NCBI RefSeq assembly: GCF_030272615.1
Contig: NC_081407.1
Location: forward strand, 149,603,744 to 149,667,743
Source of the DNA: Cryptomeria japonica
Taxonomy: Eukaryota > Streptophyta > Pinopsida > Cupressales > Cupressaceae
Direction of reading: 5' to 3'
DNA: 64,000 nucleotides
A model generated the notes under the pieces. That model searched no databases. It worked only from the letters and a program-made list of their open reading frames with translations, and was not told the DNA's origin. How positions within the stretch are numbered: position 1 is the stretch's first letter; each line of letters opens with the position of its first letter. Made by a program: the position numbers and the translations under genes. This document shows, one piece after another, positions 45,405 through 57,620 of the stretch.

Positions 45405-47101
45405 TGTTCGCATTTGGCATAACTGATGCAGATGAGGTGATGCAATTGAAGACTGATGACTGCACTACTAAAGGATAGAAGTCTATTTGTGATGAAGAGA
45501 TTGAGATTTTGTGATTAGATGATCTGATTAGTTATTTGTGTTGTCATTGATGGAAACTGATGTCAAATGATATTTACTAATGTTCATAATATTTTGTTTT
45601 GTCATCTAAGTGATTGGATTTACCGACAAAAAATTGAAGTTTGTGAAATAGGACTTTAACCAGTAAAGCAGAGATGTTTTGATTGAATTGGACGATCGAC
45701 GATGATTGGTGATTTGTGGTTTGGATGGTGAGCTTGTATCATGGAAAGGAGTATCTGACCAAAACCAAAACTTGTGATGATTACTGGAAGGCATGTTTCA
45801 AATTTCTGATGAAGTTTTCCTAAGGTTTTAGTAGGGTTCAAGACTAGTGAAGATATCATCAAACTGGTAATGATTTTTGTTATGACGGTGATCGACGATG
45901 AGTCTAAATGAAGGTGGTAACATGACACAATCGACATGAATGATTTAATTGTTGTTTTGGTGCAATTCAAGGAAGAATTTCTTGGGAAACAACGAAACGC
46001 TTAGTAGAGTGTTTTGAGGTTTTGACTTTAGTACAGATCAGATTTTCCTGATGGGTTACAATCAACCAATGGTTGATATTGCATTGTAATTTGATGTAAT
46101 GCTCTATATATTGATCTGAGATGATATCTCTTATAATTTGTATTGTATATTCATGATGTAATTAGGGTTGAGTGGATGATGTAATTAGGGTTGAGTGGTT
46201 GACCTAGTTCAGATGGCTATTTAGGATGACATAATTGATGTTTATGATGTCGATGGTCTTAGAGAATGTGTTGAGCCATCCAAGTGAAGTGTGAGATCTT
46301 CCTAAGAGTTGCAGATTGTTGAGCATAACTGGATTTGATCAAGCAAGCAGAGAAGTACAAGTTACAAATCACGTATTCACTGTTGTTCCTTAACAGTTGC
46401 AGCAGGTTAAATCCCTTAACTGGGTAGGTCCTAATAGGCCTTAAACATTTAAGTCCCCTAACAAGGCAACCCTCAAAAGAGTGTTAAATCCTCTCACAAG
46501 GTTGATCCTAACAAATCATCAGTCTCCTAACCGAACTGCTAGGCAAATCCCTTAAGCGGGTGACTCCTAACAGGGCATATTGTAAGTTCCTAATAGGGCA
46601 TACTTCAAAAGAGTACAAATATTTGTGGGTGCCAACTCCCACCATGGTTTTTCCCTATTAGGGTTTCCCCGTCAAAAATTATGGTGTTCATGTGTGGAAT
46701 GTTTTTCATGTGATGTTCTTGTTTATGTTACATTTCATGCACTATTTCTGAGTACACCAATTATGATGTTTTATTAGAGGTTTGTCAAAGCTTACCGATA
46801 CTAATAAGATTTGTTAGATAAATTATTTGATCTAATAGATGAGGTTAATGAGTTGGTAAATGATGAAATTTATAGGGCTGCTGAAGTGGTGAAAGAATTG
46901 ATAGATGTGGTAAATGATTTGATTAATGTATTAAGCAATTCTGATAAAGAGGTTGTTAGATCTGATAAAAGAAGTTGAGATATTCTAATAAATGATTTCA
47001 GATCTGATATAAGTTTTTTTTTGGGTTTAAAGTTATAGTTGATATTAATAGTGATTCACCCCCCCGCTCTCAGTATTAACTAGATCCTCATAGGATTTAC
47101 A
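45405..47101 (+). repeat. Element B 5' LTR (1697 bp)
   Basis: Begins TGTTCGCATTTGGC and ends GGATTTACA. Its copy at the other end begins TGTTGTCATTTGGC and ends GGATTAACA. It holds the block GGTTTTTCCC...GGGTTTCCCCGT near 46.65 kb that element A LTRs also carry. Confidence 0.92.
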
Positions 47102-47103
47102 AT

Positions 47104-47116
47104 TGGTATCAGAGCC
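47104..47116 (+). promoter_or_regulatory. Primer-binding site (tRNA-iMet) of element B
   Basis: TGGTATCAGAGCC two bases (AT) after the 5' LTR, the same spacing as in element A. Confidence 0.9.
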
Positions 47117-47175
47117 TTGGTCCTTTGTGTGCAAAAAGCCTAACTGCTTGAGGAAAATATTCTGAGGAAGTCAAG

Positions 47176-48110
47176 ATGATGAAGAAAGATGATCCTAAGT
47201 TCAACAACGATAACTACAATATCTGGAAAGACAAAATGAATATCTACATCAAAGGTCATGGTGCACAATATTAGAAGCAAGTTGAAACAACATATGTTGC
47301 TCCTACTACTACTCCCTTGACACCAAATGAACTCAAAGAGAAGAAAGATAACATGCAAGCCTTAGAAGTTATTGTAAATACTTTATCTAATTTAGAATAT
47401 ATTGATGTTCAAGGATTGGAAACTATAGGTAAGGTTTGGGAAAAGTTAGATACAATCTACAGAGGAGATGAGCATGTTCAAAGAGCCAAAAATGAAAGCT
47501 TGAGAGAAAATTTTGATGACATGAGAATACTTGAAGGAGAAAATATTGCGTAGTATGGTCAGAGAATCAAAGAAGTTGTTGGCAGCATAAAGAGTGCTGG
47601 AGGTAAAATGGAAGATGATGCAATAGTAAGTAAAATGCTTAGAAATATTCAACCTTAGTATTCAATAAGAGTATCTGCAATCCAAGATCTTAGATCTATT
47701 TCAAAGGATAAGGTAAATGTTGATTCATTGATTGGTAAGATTACAGCTTTTGAGTTAAATAGTTTTGACAATAGTGTGACAAAATCTACTAAATCTGCCT
47801 TTAAAGCTTCTATTACTGATTCATCTACTAGAAAAGGAAAATATATATATCAAAATCATGAGTGCAAGTCAAGTCATGGAAGTAACCGGGGAAATGAAGA
47901 TAATGAAGATCAAGTGATGGAACTTGAGGCATTGTTAGCAAAAATATTTCCAAGAGGCACTAGTAAGTATAAAGGAAAGCTACCTTTGAAGTGTTTCTCT
48001 TATAGTAAAATTGGTCATATTGCTGCTAACTGCCCTAACACTGATAAGAAAGATAATTTTAGAAGATTCAAGGGAAAGGGAAAGAAACATTGTTATGTTG
48101 CAATAGATGA
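47176..48110 (+). pseudogene. gag: Copia gag of element B
   Basis: The ATG at 47176 starts MMKKDDPKFNNDNYNIWKDKM. The core continues with MQALEVIVNTLSNLEYIDV, VWEKLDTIYRGDEHVQRAK and LRENFDDMRILEGE, then a stop at about 47551. After another stop near 47657 comes ITAFELNSFDNS. The zinc knuckle near 47.99 kb reads CFSYSKIGHIAANC, with Tyr for the second Cys. An Asp run encoded by a GAT microsatellite follows at about 48.13-48.18 kb, before protease. Confidence 0.85.
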
Positions 48111-48134
48111 AGGTGTGATCGGTGAAGAGTCTGA

Positions 48135-48135
48135 A

Positions 48136-48173
<38 letters not shown>

Positions 48174-48178
48174 CAATG
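48135..48178 (+). repeat. GAT trinucleotide microsatellite in gag-pol
   Basis: About 14 consecutive GAT/GAC codons encode a run of Asp in an acidic linker between zinc knuckle and protease. The linker in element A is acidic too, but without the run, so the array expanded after the two diverged. Confidence 0.85.
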
Positions 48179-48199
48179 AAGAAATTGTGTTTGTAGTTG

Positions 48200-51100
48200 T
48201 GAAGGAGGAACTAACAGATGAAAAGGCACTAGTATCTCATATGGAGAGTAGTGATGAATGGATTATAGACAGTGGTTGCTCGCACCACATGATTGGAGAC
48301 AAAAGTAAGTTCACAACCCTTGATGAATTTGATGGAGGTGTTGTTAGATTTGGAAATAACTCTCCTTGCATGGTGAAAGGTAAATGACCAATTTCTCTAA
48401 ATGGGAAGAGTAATGTTGATGATGTGTTTTGGGTTGATGGTCTAAAGTATAACCTTTTAAGTGTTGGTCAGCTCAATGATAAAGGTTATTTGCTTGAGTT
48501 TAAAAGTGAAGTCTGCATAATTCTTGGAGGTAATGGTGAACTGATTGCTACTAGGAAGCAAACTAGAGGTAACTTATTCCATTTGAATAGTAATATTAAT
48601 AATTGTCTAGTTGCAAGAATGGAAGACAGTTGGTTATGGCATAAAAGATGTTGACAAGTTAATTTTGATAATTTGGCTAAGATAAGAAAGTCAAGTGTTG
48701 TAAGAGGATTACCCCAACTTGTCAAACTAGATAGTGTGATATGCAAAGATTGTCAAATCAGTAAGATGACCTCTATTTATTTCAAGAGCAAGAATTGTAT
48801 TTTTGAGAATATTTTAGATTTGGTACATACTGTTCTCTGTGGCCCTATGAGAATAAAGAGTTATTACCGTGATAGGTATTTCATGATTTTCACCGATGAC
48901 TATTCTAAAATAATGTGGGTGACATTTTTGAACGAGAAATCATAAGCATTTAGTAAATTTAAATCATTTAAAGCTTTGGTTCAGAATGAAACTGGTAAGA
49001 ACCTAAAGTGTTTAAGATCAGACTGAGGAGGTGAATTCACATCTGATGAATTTGTTAAGTATTGTGATGAGCATGGTATCAAGAGACAGATGTTTTCTCC
49101 AAGGACAACACAGCAAAATGACATAGCAAAAAGGATGAACAGAACAATAGTTGAAGCTGCTAGAACCATGTTATTACAGGGTGATGTATCCAAAATGGTT
49201 TGGAGAGAAGTGGTCAGTACTGTTGTATATACTTTAAACTGGGTACTGGTGAAGAGAGGTAACAATAAGACACCCTATGAGCTATTGTATGGAAAAACAC
49301 CTTCTGTAAGTTATTTTAAAATATTTGGAAGTCAATATTTTATTAAGAGAGATAACTACACTAAGAAATTTGATGCAAAATCTGATGAGGGAATTTTTCT
49401 TGGTTACTCTTCTAAGAGTAAGGCATATAAATGTTACAATAAGAGAACTAAGAAAATTGTTGAAATTGCTAATGTAAAACTTGATGATCTGTCTGATAAG
49501 TCTAAAGGTACAAGTAGATCAGAACCTGAAAAGGATAATAATGAGGAAAAACATGTGATCATTGATTCAGAGACAAATAATATTGAAGAACCACAAATGC
49601 AGAATTAGATGCTCAACCGGTAAGCGATGATAGTGAGGAAGAAAATGGAGAAATTGATGAAGAAGATGTAGAACTGACACAGGAAATACCTAGATATGTC
49701 AGATTGAACCATTCACAAGAGAAGATAATTGGTGATAAGAATGCAGGTGTGCAAACCAGGAGAAAGATCTGAGAGAACTCATGTTTGATATCTACAATTA
49801 AACCCAAGATAGTTAAGGAAGCACTTAAGGATGGCGATTGGGTGAAAGTAATGAATGAATAATTAGATCAAATTGAGAAAAATCAAACATGGTCTCTTAT
49901 TCCTAGAGTGGAGGATAAGAATATAATTGGAACAAAATGGGTCTTTGGGAATAAATTGGATGAAGAAGGAAAAATTGTAAGAAACAAGGCGAGGTTAGTC
50001 TGCAAAGGGTATGCTCAAGAAGAAGGTGAGGATTATGGTGAAACATTTGCACCTGTTGCTAGATTAGAAGATGTAAGGATGTTGCTGGCATTTGTTGCAT
50101 ATAAGGGATTTAAAGTTTACCAAATGGGTGTCAAATTAGCCTTTCTAAATAAAATTCTAGAAGAAGAAGTATACATTGAACAAATGGATGGATTTTCCTT
50201 GACTGATGATAAGGACATGGTGTATAAATTGTATAAAGAACTATATGGTCTAAAGAAGGCACCAAGAGCATGGTATGAGAGATTACATGCACATTTGATC
50301 AAAATTGGATTCCAACGTACCAGTAAGGACAACAACATTTATTTGAAGACTGATGGAGACAAGATGCTGATAGTAGAAGTGTTTTTAGATGACATAATTT
50401 TTGGTGGAAATAATGATATGTGTATGGATTTTGTTGATATAATGAAAAAGGAATTTGAAATGTCTCGAATCATTTAAATAAAGTTGTTTATTGGCTTGCA
50501 GGTCCAACAACTGGATGGTGGTATTTTTATTTGTCAAACCACGTATATCAAAGAGGTGTTCAACACATTCAACATGGAAGACTACAAACTGGTAGGAACA
50601 CCGATGGTAACATGCTGCAAGTTATCAAAGCAAGATGATTCCCTTGTTGTTAGTGAAAAAGAGTATAGATCTATGATTGGCAAGCTACACTATGTTGTTC
50701 ATAGCAGACCGGATATTGCTCATGATGTTGGATTAGTGGCTAGATTTCAAAAAGAGCCTAAGGAGAGTCACATGGTGGCTATGAAGAGAATTTTTTGGTA
50801 TCTCAAAGGCACAATAGACTATGGTTTATGGTATCCCTATAAAGGAGATTTTAATTTGGATATCTTTACTGATGCTAATTGGGTAGGTAATGTGGATGAT
50901 CAGAAAAGAACAACTAGTGGAGCTTTTCTGCTTGGTGGAAGATTAGTGGCATGGACGAGAAAGAAACAAACATGTATTTCTCAATCTACAACTGAAGCAG
51001 AATATGTAGCTCCATCCATGAATTGCATGCAAGCAATATTGATGAGACATGTGCTAGAAGGATTCACGATAGATATGTCTGAACTAGTGACTATCTATTG

Positions 51101-51400
51101 TGATAATACAAGTGCAATAAACATTTCTAAGAATCCTATACTTCATTCTAGAACCAAGCACATTGAACTAAAGTATCATTTCCTAAGGGAAAGAGTTCAA
51201 GAAAAACAAGTGAAAATGGAATATGTGGAGTAAACATCAATTATCTTATATCTTTACTAAGCCCTTACCGAAGGCTACATTTAAGTTTCTTAGAGGTAAA
51301 CTAGGGGTTAGACCCCTACACTGGAAGAACAAGAATACTGGAGATGCATCAATCCTATGGATTTCATGTTTATCTTTCACTAAGGATTGATGAAGGTGCA
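48200..51400 (+). pseudogene. pol: Copia pol of element B
   Basis: Protease is seen as WIIDSGCSHHMIGD (48.26 kb) and the GAG-pre-integrase part as DGLKYNLLSVGQLND and WLWHKR. Integrase has HTVLCGPM, where the first catalytic Asp is Val, RSD(stop)GGEF and DIAKRMNRT, where the catalytic Glu is Lys. RT has [35 protein letters not shown] and VFLDDIIFGGNND (YVDD now FLDD). RNase H has FTDANWVGNVDDQKRTTSG and STTEAEYVA, then a frameshift at 51.23 kb before IFTKPLPKATFKFLRGKLGV. Integrase is certainly dead. The many scattered stops show greater decay than element A. Confidence 0.9.
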
Positions 51401-51708
51401 GCTACTCCTTTGGGGGAGAAAGTCTGATGTAAAGTTATGATTTAATGCTCTGATATAATTTTTATGAGATGATGGTAGACATAGCAACATAATTAAAGAC
51501 AAGTGATGCATTTATACCTTTGGCATCGCTGTCAAAGTGGGAGAAGAAAAGAAATCAGATATGGGAGAAGTTGAAGATTAGATTCAGAGAAGCATTGGTT
51601 AAGGGGGAGAAGGAAAAAGGAGAACCGATAGATGATGTGATAGTGGCAAGCAAGTTGTAGATGATGTTGTTACTCTGATTGTATATCTAATTAGTGTTGC
51701 CATCAATC

Positions 51709-51722
51709 CAAAAGGGGGAGGA
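51709..51722 (+). promoter_or_regulatory. Polypurine tract of element B
   Basis: AAAAGGGGGAGGA immediately before the 3' LTR start TGTTGTC. Confidence 0.85.
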
Positions 51723-52070
51723 TGTTGTCATTTGGCATAACTGATGCAGATGAGGTGATGCAGTTGAAGATTGATGACTGCACTGGTAAATGATAGAAGT
51801 CTATTTGTGATGAAGAGATTGAGATTTTGTGATTAGATGACCTGATCATTTATTTGTGTTATCATTGATGGAAACTAATGTCAAATGATGTTTACTGATG
51901 TTCTTGATGTTTTGTTTTGTCATCTAATTGATTGGGTTTACCAGCAGAGAAATGAAGTTTGTGAAATAGGACTTTAACAGGTAAAGCAGAGATGTTTTGA
52001 TTGAATTGGGTGATTGACAGTGATTGGTGATTTGCGGTTTCGATGGTGAGCTTGTATCATGGAAAGGAGT
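51723..52070 (+). repeat. Element B 3' LTR, first piece
   Basis: Matches the start of the 5' LTR (45405 to about 45753) up to catggaaaggagt, where the LARD begins. The match resumes at 60712. Confidence 0.9.
52066..52070. repeat. LARD target duplication, left
   Basis: ggagt; the right copy at 60712-60716 is tgagt. The uninterrupted LTR of element B reads ggagt here, so the right copy carries one mutation. Confidence 0.75.
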
Positions 52071-53022
52071 TGTAGACACCTAAAATTAATATTTAATTAA
52101 TTTAAGTCTATCAACATAACTTAATTGTGTTATCTTTATTCCTCTTAGAATCAATTAAATCTAATTTAATTAATCTTGTCACTATAGTCTAATAGTTAAT
52201 TTATCAAATAAAGTAATTATTCCCCTATTCTTCTAAAGTCCTCTCAATAATCATTTCCTCTAAACCCACTCAGTTAATTAATTTTAATTAATCAACCTAG
52301 TCATGTGATTCCTACAAATCTCTTTTCCTAATCCCACTTATCCTAATTAATTCTTCTAGAATATCTCATACTCATGATTATCATTATTCTCCAATTTTTA
52401 ATTCCCACTCATGTCACATCAACAATGAATCTCTCAAAGAAATTCAAATTTCTTTGAATCCCTCAATGCATCCTTATTTTGGAATTTTTAATTCCTCAAG
52501 TTTGAAATTCAAATTTCTCCCCCCTTTTTCCAAAGGAATTTTATATTCCTATTTATTTTTCCAAGGCACCTTGATCCATGCCTTCTATCCAAAATCAATC
52601 TCAACCCTCCATAAACAAATCAATCTTGGCCTTCCATTGGCCTTCTCCAATCTATAAATTGGAGCCTATTATCCTCACAAATAGATCCACTTCTCATAGC
52701 ATCCTCATGCTGCCATTTCTTCTCCCATCCTCTTCTAATCCTCTCTCAAATCCACCAAATTCATAATCCATCACTCAAATCCAATCCAATAATCCTTAAT
52801 CCATCTCATTGAGCACAAAGGAGAGCAATCCACAACACAAGCAATCAAAGGAGCATATCAAGTGGAGCATCATCAAGAGGCGCCTTCACTTCATCAAGCT
52901 CAATCCGAAGGAGAAGGTAAAATAGCAAGGTGAAATGGTTATTCTTTGATGTTTTTAGCATTTTTATGTTTATTTCACCATGGTTTGATCATTTTCCCTT
53001 CTAATCTATTTTCCCCTCTTCA
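52071..53022 (+). repeat. LARD 5' LTR (952 bp)
   Basis: Highly similar to 59699-60711 for its first 0.7 kb. The last ~250 bp diverge and differ in length between the copies, so the exact 3' end (taken at the CA before TTTTGGCACG) is less certain. Confidence 0.82.
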
Positions 53023-53025
53023 TTT

Positions 53026-53045
53026 TGGCACGCTCGGTGGGACCC
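53026..53045 (+). promoter_or_regulatory. Primer-binding-site candidate of the LARD
   Basis: TGGCACGCTCGGTGGGACCC begins three bases after the 5' LTR. It starts TGG, as the complement of a tRNA CCA end must. I could not assign the tRNA with certainty. Confidence 0.6.
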
Positions 53046-53099
53046 ACGTCTCGAATTTAACAAAATTTGATTTTTTTGTGAAGATTTTTTCCCAGGTTC

Positions 53100-53585
53100 A
53101 TGCTTCAGCATGAGTGCACGTGCATCAGTGTGAGCGTTTTTGGATCAGTGCGAGCGCTTGTTAATCAAAGCGATGGTGGGAAAAAATTCAAAAAAAAAAT
53201 TGGCGGCTCTGTATTTCAATACGAGTGCCTGGGCTTCAACACGACCGCTCTACGCATCCTTCCATCTCCTCCTCATTCTTCTTCTTCTATCTATCTTCTG
53301 TTTCTTTTTTGTTTCTGTTTCAGCGCGACAACTCTTTGATTAGTGTGAGCATTTTTGTAAAAATTCAAATTTGAAATTTGTAGGCGCTAACTCTAGTTAT
53401 ATCAGCGCAAGCACCTGCGTTTCAGCATGTTCGCCCACACATCAGTGCGAGCGCCTGCTAATTAGCATGTCTGCATTTTTTTTCATTTCCTGTTATCTGT
53501 CTATTCAATTTTTAATCAACTGTCTGTTAGCGCGAGCGCGAGCGCATTAGCACGACTATCTGCAAATCAGTGCGTCCGCAGGAAT
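53100..53585 (+). repeat. Array of about 15 degenerate 19-20-nt GAGCGC motifs
   Basis: A motif close to TCAGYGCGAGCGCCTGY recurs about fifteen times, e.g. near 53143, 53319, 53398, 53440, 53526 and 53566, sometimes back to back and sometimes spaced by unrelated AT-rich sequence. It is CpG-rich in an otherwise AT-rich element and lies just downstream of the primer site, where the RNA leader and packaging signals of retroelements lie. Confidence 0.7.
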
Positions 53586-53589
53586 TAAC

Positions 53590-55130
53590 CAAAAAATCGA
53601 GTAAATCATATTCTGTTCTTTAGTCATATCTTCTCTATCTTAATTCTGTTTTCTTCCAAACTCCACTAGATCCCTCATAATTCCATTTTTTACATTTCCT
53701 TCCTTGGGGACCTTATCCCAAATTCCACTTTTTGAAGCCTAAAATCTCACATTCCTCTATTTTTAGGGTTTGTCATAACTCCTTCCACTTTTATCCAATC
53801 ACCTCCAAATTTTCCCATATTTTCTATCTCCAACTTTTTCTTCTTTGTCCCTCTTGGACAAATTTTTCCATTCCTTCATCTCTCCTCCAAAATCCCCATT
53901 TTATGCTTGCCTATCCCTTGGAAAGTGGCAAAAACCTAGTCAAACCCCATTTACCCATCAAATTTTCCTCCAAATCCACATTTGTCATTAGTAGAAAAGT
54001 TTTTATTCTTGTTTTTCTACTCATTCTCAAAAAATCAAAAAAAATAATATTTTTGTCATTTTGTTGTCTTTTTGCAGAATGCTTGTTGAAGACTTCATTT
54101 TCAAACTACTAATCAAGTTGTTTTGCAGGTTGCCTAAGAAAATCCGACCAAACATTGTGTTTTTCTTAATTATTTTATTCTAGGCACCTAGATCTAATTA
54201 GGGGTAAAAGAACTCTTGCTTTTTGTGTTTGAGGAAAGTGTAGAGGTAGGAGAGTATGCTCTTGTCTACATAAACAATCAGAAATCCTGACCCTCAAACC
54301 TTTTCTTGTTTGTTGCATGCTTACCCTTAGTGGCCATGCCCTCCCAACTTTCTCTTTGAGAAGGTAAGAGGGGAACGACCCAAGTGAGTAAACCCAGACC
54401 TGGGGTTCCCAATTCATTATAATAAATAGGTCATTGACTACGAAAGGGTCAATGGTTGGGGCTATATGAGAGTTAACTCTCACATTGGGTGCTTAGTAGG
54501 ATCCTAGAGATCTCAATCACACTTGCATGACTACTAAGTACTTAGTGCTTCATTGGGCTATAGGCCTCAATTGCGCTTGCGCAAATTTGAAGGGTAGCTC
54601 CTAATGGGAAGACTTACTAAACACCTTGTTCATAGTGGCCAAAAACCTTCTAGTCATTGGTGCAGGAGGTCGGACCTCCAAAGCCGCCCATATTTTTACA
54701 GCCCTTAGTAGAGACACAAAGTTCTCCATGAGGAGTTTTCATGGGAATTGATTCTTGCCTGCCCTAAGAAGTGAGTGTCGTGGAGGGGAGCCAATGGGGT
54801 CAAGCATCTAAGTGTCCACTCTGGGTAAGTGTAGCTGGGAAACCAATTGGGATCCATTGACTATTGTCTTTTCTTGCCATAGGATATATTGTGAATGAGC
54901 ATGAGTGTCTTGTGAGTCTAACTTCTTTTGACCATTGTGTTTTCTTTACTTGACATCTCTTGCCAAGTTCATCCCCCACAACCAATCAATCATCCCTCTT
55001 TCCCAATTCCATATTGCCATCATCAAATCTTTGATCCATTTCTATCTATCCAAGAAATTGTCTAATCCCCATTCCACTTTCATCCCTTCAAACAATCATC
55101 CTTCCTCAACTAATATTAATTTTTCTTCTA
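53590..55130 (+). other. LARD leader region without a recognised gene
   Basis: A pyrimidine-rich stretch (53.6-54.1 kb) is followed by a unique-looking 54.18-54.95 kb segment of mixed composition with no long frame. It may be untranslated leader of the parent element. Confidence 0.5.
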
Positions 55131-55530
55131 ATCCAATCAAATCTCCAAAATTCCAATCCAAATCCAAATCCAAATTCAAATTCCAATCCAAATCCAAATC
55201 CAAATCCAAATCTAATCCAAATCCAATCAAGTCCTAATCCAAGGACTAATCCAATCCAATCCAATCAAATCCAACCTAATCCAACCCAATTCAATTCAAT
55301 CCAATCAAATCCAATCAAATCAAATTAAATCAAATCAAAACCAACTCAATCCAATCCATTCAATCAATCAACTAATCCAATCAAATCAAGTCCTAATCCA
55401 AGGACCAATCGAATCAAACCAAGTCCTAATCCAAGGACCAATCCAATTGAACCAATTCCAATCCAAATCAAATCCAATCCCATCCAAACCTAATCAAATC
55501 TAATCCATCATCATTCCAAGCCAAATCCAA
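55131..55530 (+). repeat. ATCCA/AAATCC-rich simple-repeat tract
   Basis: Irregular runs of aatccaaatcc, caatccaatcc and aatcaaatcc fill about 400 bp, including two copies of agtcctaatccaagga. Slippage and short tandem duplication from an ATCC-type unit best explain it. Similar wording continues through the following ORF and to 58.75 kb. Confidence 0.85.
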
Positions 55531-55598
55531 ATCTTCATCTTCATTTAACATCATCTTCATAATCTTTCCCAATTCCAATTTAATCCTTCACTCTCAAC

Positions 55599-57620
55599 AT
55601 GACTACCCAAAATTTCAAAGCTTGGTATGAGAAGATGCTCATGGAAATTAACAAACCTGCCTACCAAGTTAATTCCATAATCTCCCACTCTCCCATCATA
55701 CCTTCATCCATCCCACCTCAACACATTACACCCAATCCCAATCTATACCATATCTCTTATCCTTCCTCTACCTTTGACAAGGGAAATCCATATTACTCCC
55801 CATCCATATCTCCATATTACCCCTCATCCACATACTCCTCTAATCAAATAAGTATACCTCCATCGCCCCCCCCCCCCCCCCCACCATCTACATCCCAATC
55901 CCCATCCTTCTACAATGCATTCATTACCTCTACTCCCCATCCAAATCCTTTACTCCATAGTCCTCCAATCATTAATCCTAATTCCCCAATCCATTATCCT
56001 AATCCTCCATGCAATTCCAATCCCAATTCCAATCCCAATCCTAATCCTCCATCCAATCCCAATCCTCTATCTAATCATAATCCTTCATCCAATCCCAATT
56101 CTCCATCTAATCCCAATCCTCCAAAATCCATATTGTCCACATCCTCCAAATCCATCATCCATAATCTTATCCAAGACATGCTAGAAAAGGAGACAAAGTC
56201 CTCACCTCAAAGCAAAGTGGCCAAGTCTCCTCAAGCCCTCCATCCACCCCAATCACCTCCACCTCAAAATAAATCTCAATCCCCCACACTTCATGATACT
56301 TCCATTTCCCCATCTACTCACATCAAAACTTCCATTCCTTCCTCCATCACACAATCCCCACAACTCCAAACATGCCAAAAGATTGTTCCAAAGCATGCTA
56401 GCATAGAAATCTCTCCATCTCATGAGGCATCTCCCTCCACTCCATCTCATGATTCATCTCCCTCCACTTCCTCTCATGATCTTGTGATTCCTCTATCATC
56501 GCATGATCCTAATCCATCTAATGATTCAATCACCCCTCCCACTCCATCTCATGATACCCTCCCTAGTCAAGATAAAAGTATCCCTTCATCTCCATGTCAT
56601 GATCCCAATCCATCTAAAGATCCTAATCTTTCATCCACATCTCATCCCCCTCAAAATGGACTCGCATCTTGTTTCCAAAATAATAAGGGCCCTCGAGATA
56701 ATGCTCAAGATGTTGGTACATCCTCTATTCCTCCTAAATACAAATTTCCATACAAATCAAAATCTTGTTATCCCTCATCTTCTGCATCCATTTTGGGACC
56801 CTATGTTCCAAAGTTAAACCCTTCGTTCCTTCCATCTATTTTGGGCCCCTATGTTCTGAAGCTCAATCCTCCATCTCTTCCATCCATATTGGGTCCTTAC
56901 ATTCCTCCATCCACCACTCCATCACCTCAAATAATCCTTAAGCAAGATCAACAAAGGTGCACATCATTAAATGCCTCCCAACATGCTCCCTCCATCATCC
57001 CACCATCCATAAAATGCTTAAGTCATTCATCCTCATGCACCCATACCATTGCTATTGGAAGCAATTTGGATGCTCAATCTAAAAAGCATAAAGCTCAAAA
57101 TCCACAAAAATCAAAGGATCAACATGTCCCCTCAAAATGACATGCTCAAAAGAAAAATGTGATCTGAAAGAAGGAAAAATCAAAAAGGCCACAAAGGCCC
57201 CAAAAGAAAAAATCAAAAACTATGTGGATTCCCAAACAAGCAATGCATCCCAAAGAAAAATCAAAATTGGCATCCAAACTTGTTAATCCAAAAGCACCAT
57301 CCATTCATAAGTCCTCCAATCAACCATCTAAGGCTCCTCCATCTTTAAAATCCATTTTGGGTCCTTATGTCCCAAAGTCCACCATCCCAACTCCTTCTTC
57401 TATTTTGGGTCCTTATGTCCCAAAGTCCACCATCCCAACTCCTTCTTCTATTTTGGGTCCTCATTTCCCAAAATCCACTCTTTATCCCCCATCCAATTCA
57501 AATCACTCTCCTCCACTACTCCAACACCCTCCAAGGTGTGTGCCAATTTTGATATTCCACAAGTTCTTCAAAGCCCCATCCATTATCCACCATCCATTTT
57601 TCACAATCCCATTCCGTTAG
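55599..57620 (+). CDS. Repeat-built Pro/Ser-rich ORF of the LARD
   Basis: The ATG at 55599 opens 513 codons to a stop at 57138-57140. The same frame, after a second stop near 57.16 kb, reopens to 57620. It starts MTTQNFKAWYEKMLMEINK, the only non-repetitive part, which could be a gag-like N-terminus. Then follow Ser/Pro/Asn runs, a poly-Pro tract coded by a C-run at 55866-55883, NPNPPSNPN-type repeats, SHDxxPS repeats, and six copies of SILGPYVPK-type motifs (three at 56.79-56.92 kb, three at 57.35-57.47 kb). It has no known domain and is predicted disordered. The frame may be open simply because ATCC-type repeats lack stops in this phase, so function is unproven. Confidence 0.5.
57345..57480 (+). 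repeat. 48-bp tandem repeat coding SILGPYVPKSTIPTPS
   Basis: Two near-identical 48-bp units and a diverged third (ttttgggtccttatgtccca start) follow each other in frame, giving a 16-residue protein repeat. Related single units lie at 56.79-56.92 kb. Confidence 0.85.

Noticed and set aside
53100-53585. CRISPR array
   Set aside because: Motifs are degenerate, unevenly spaced and lie in a plant retroelement.
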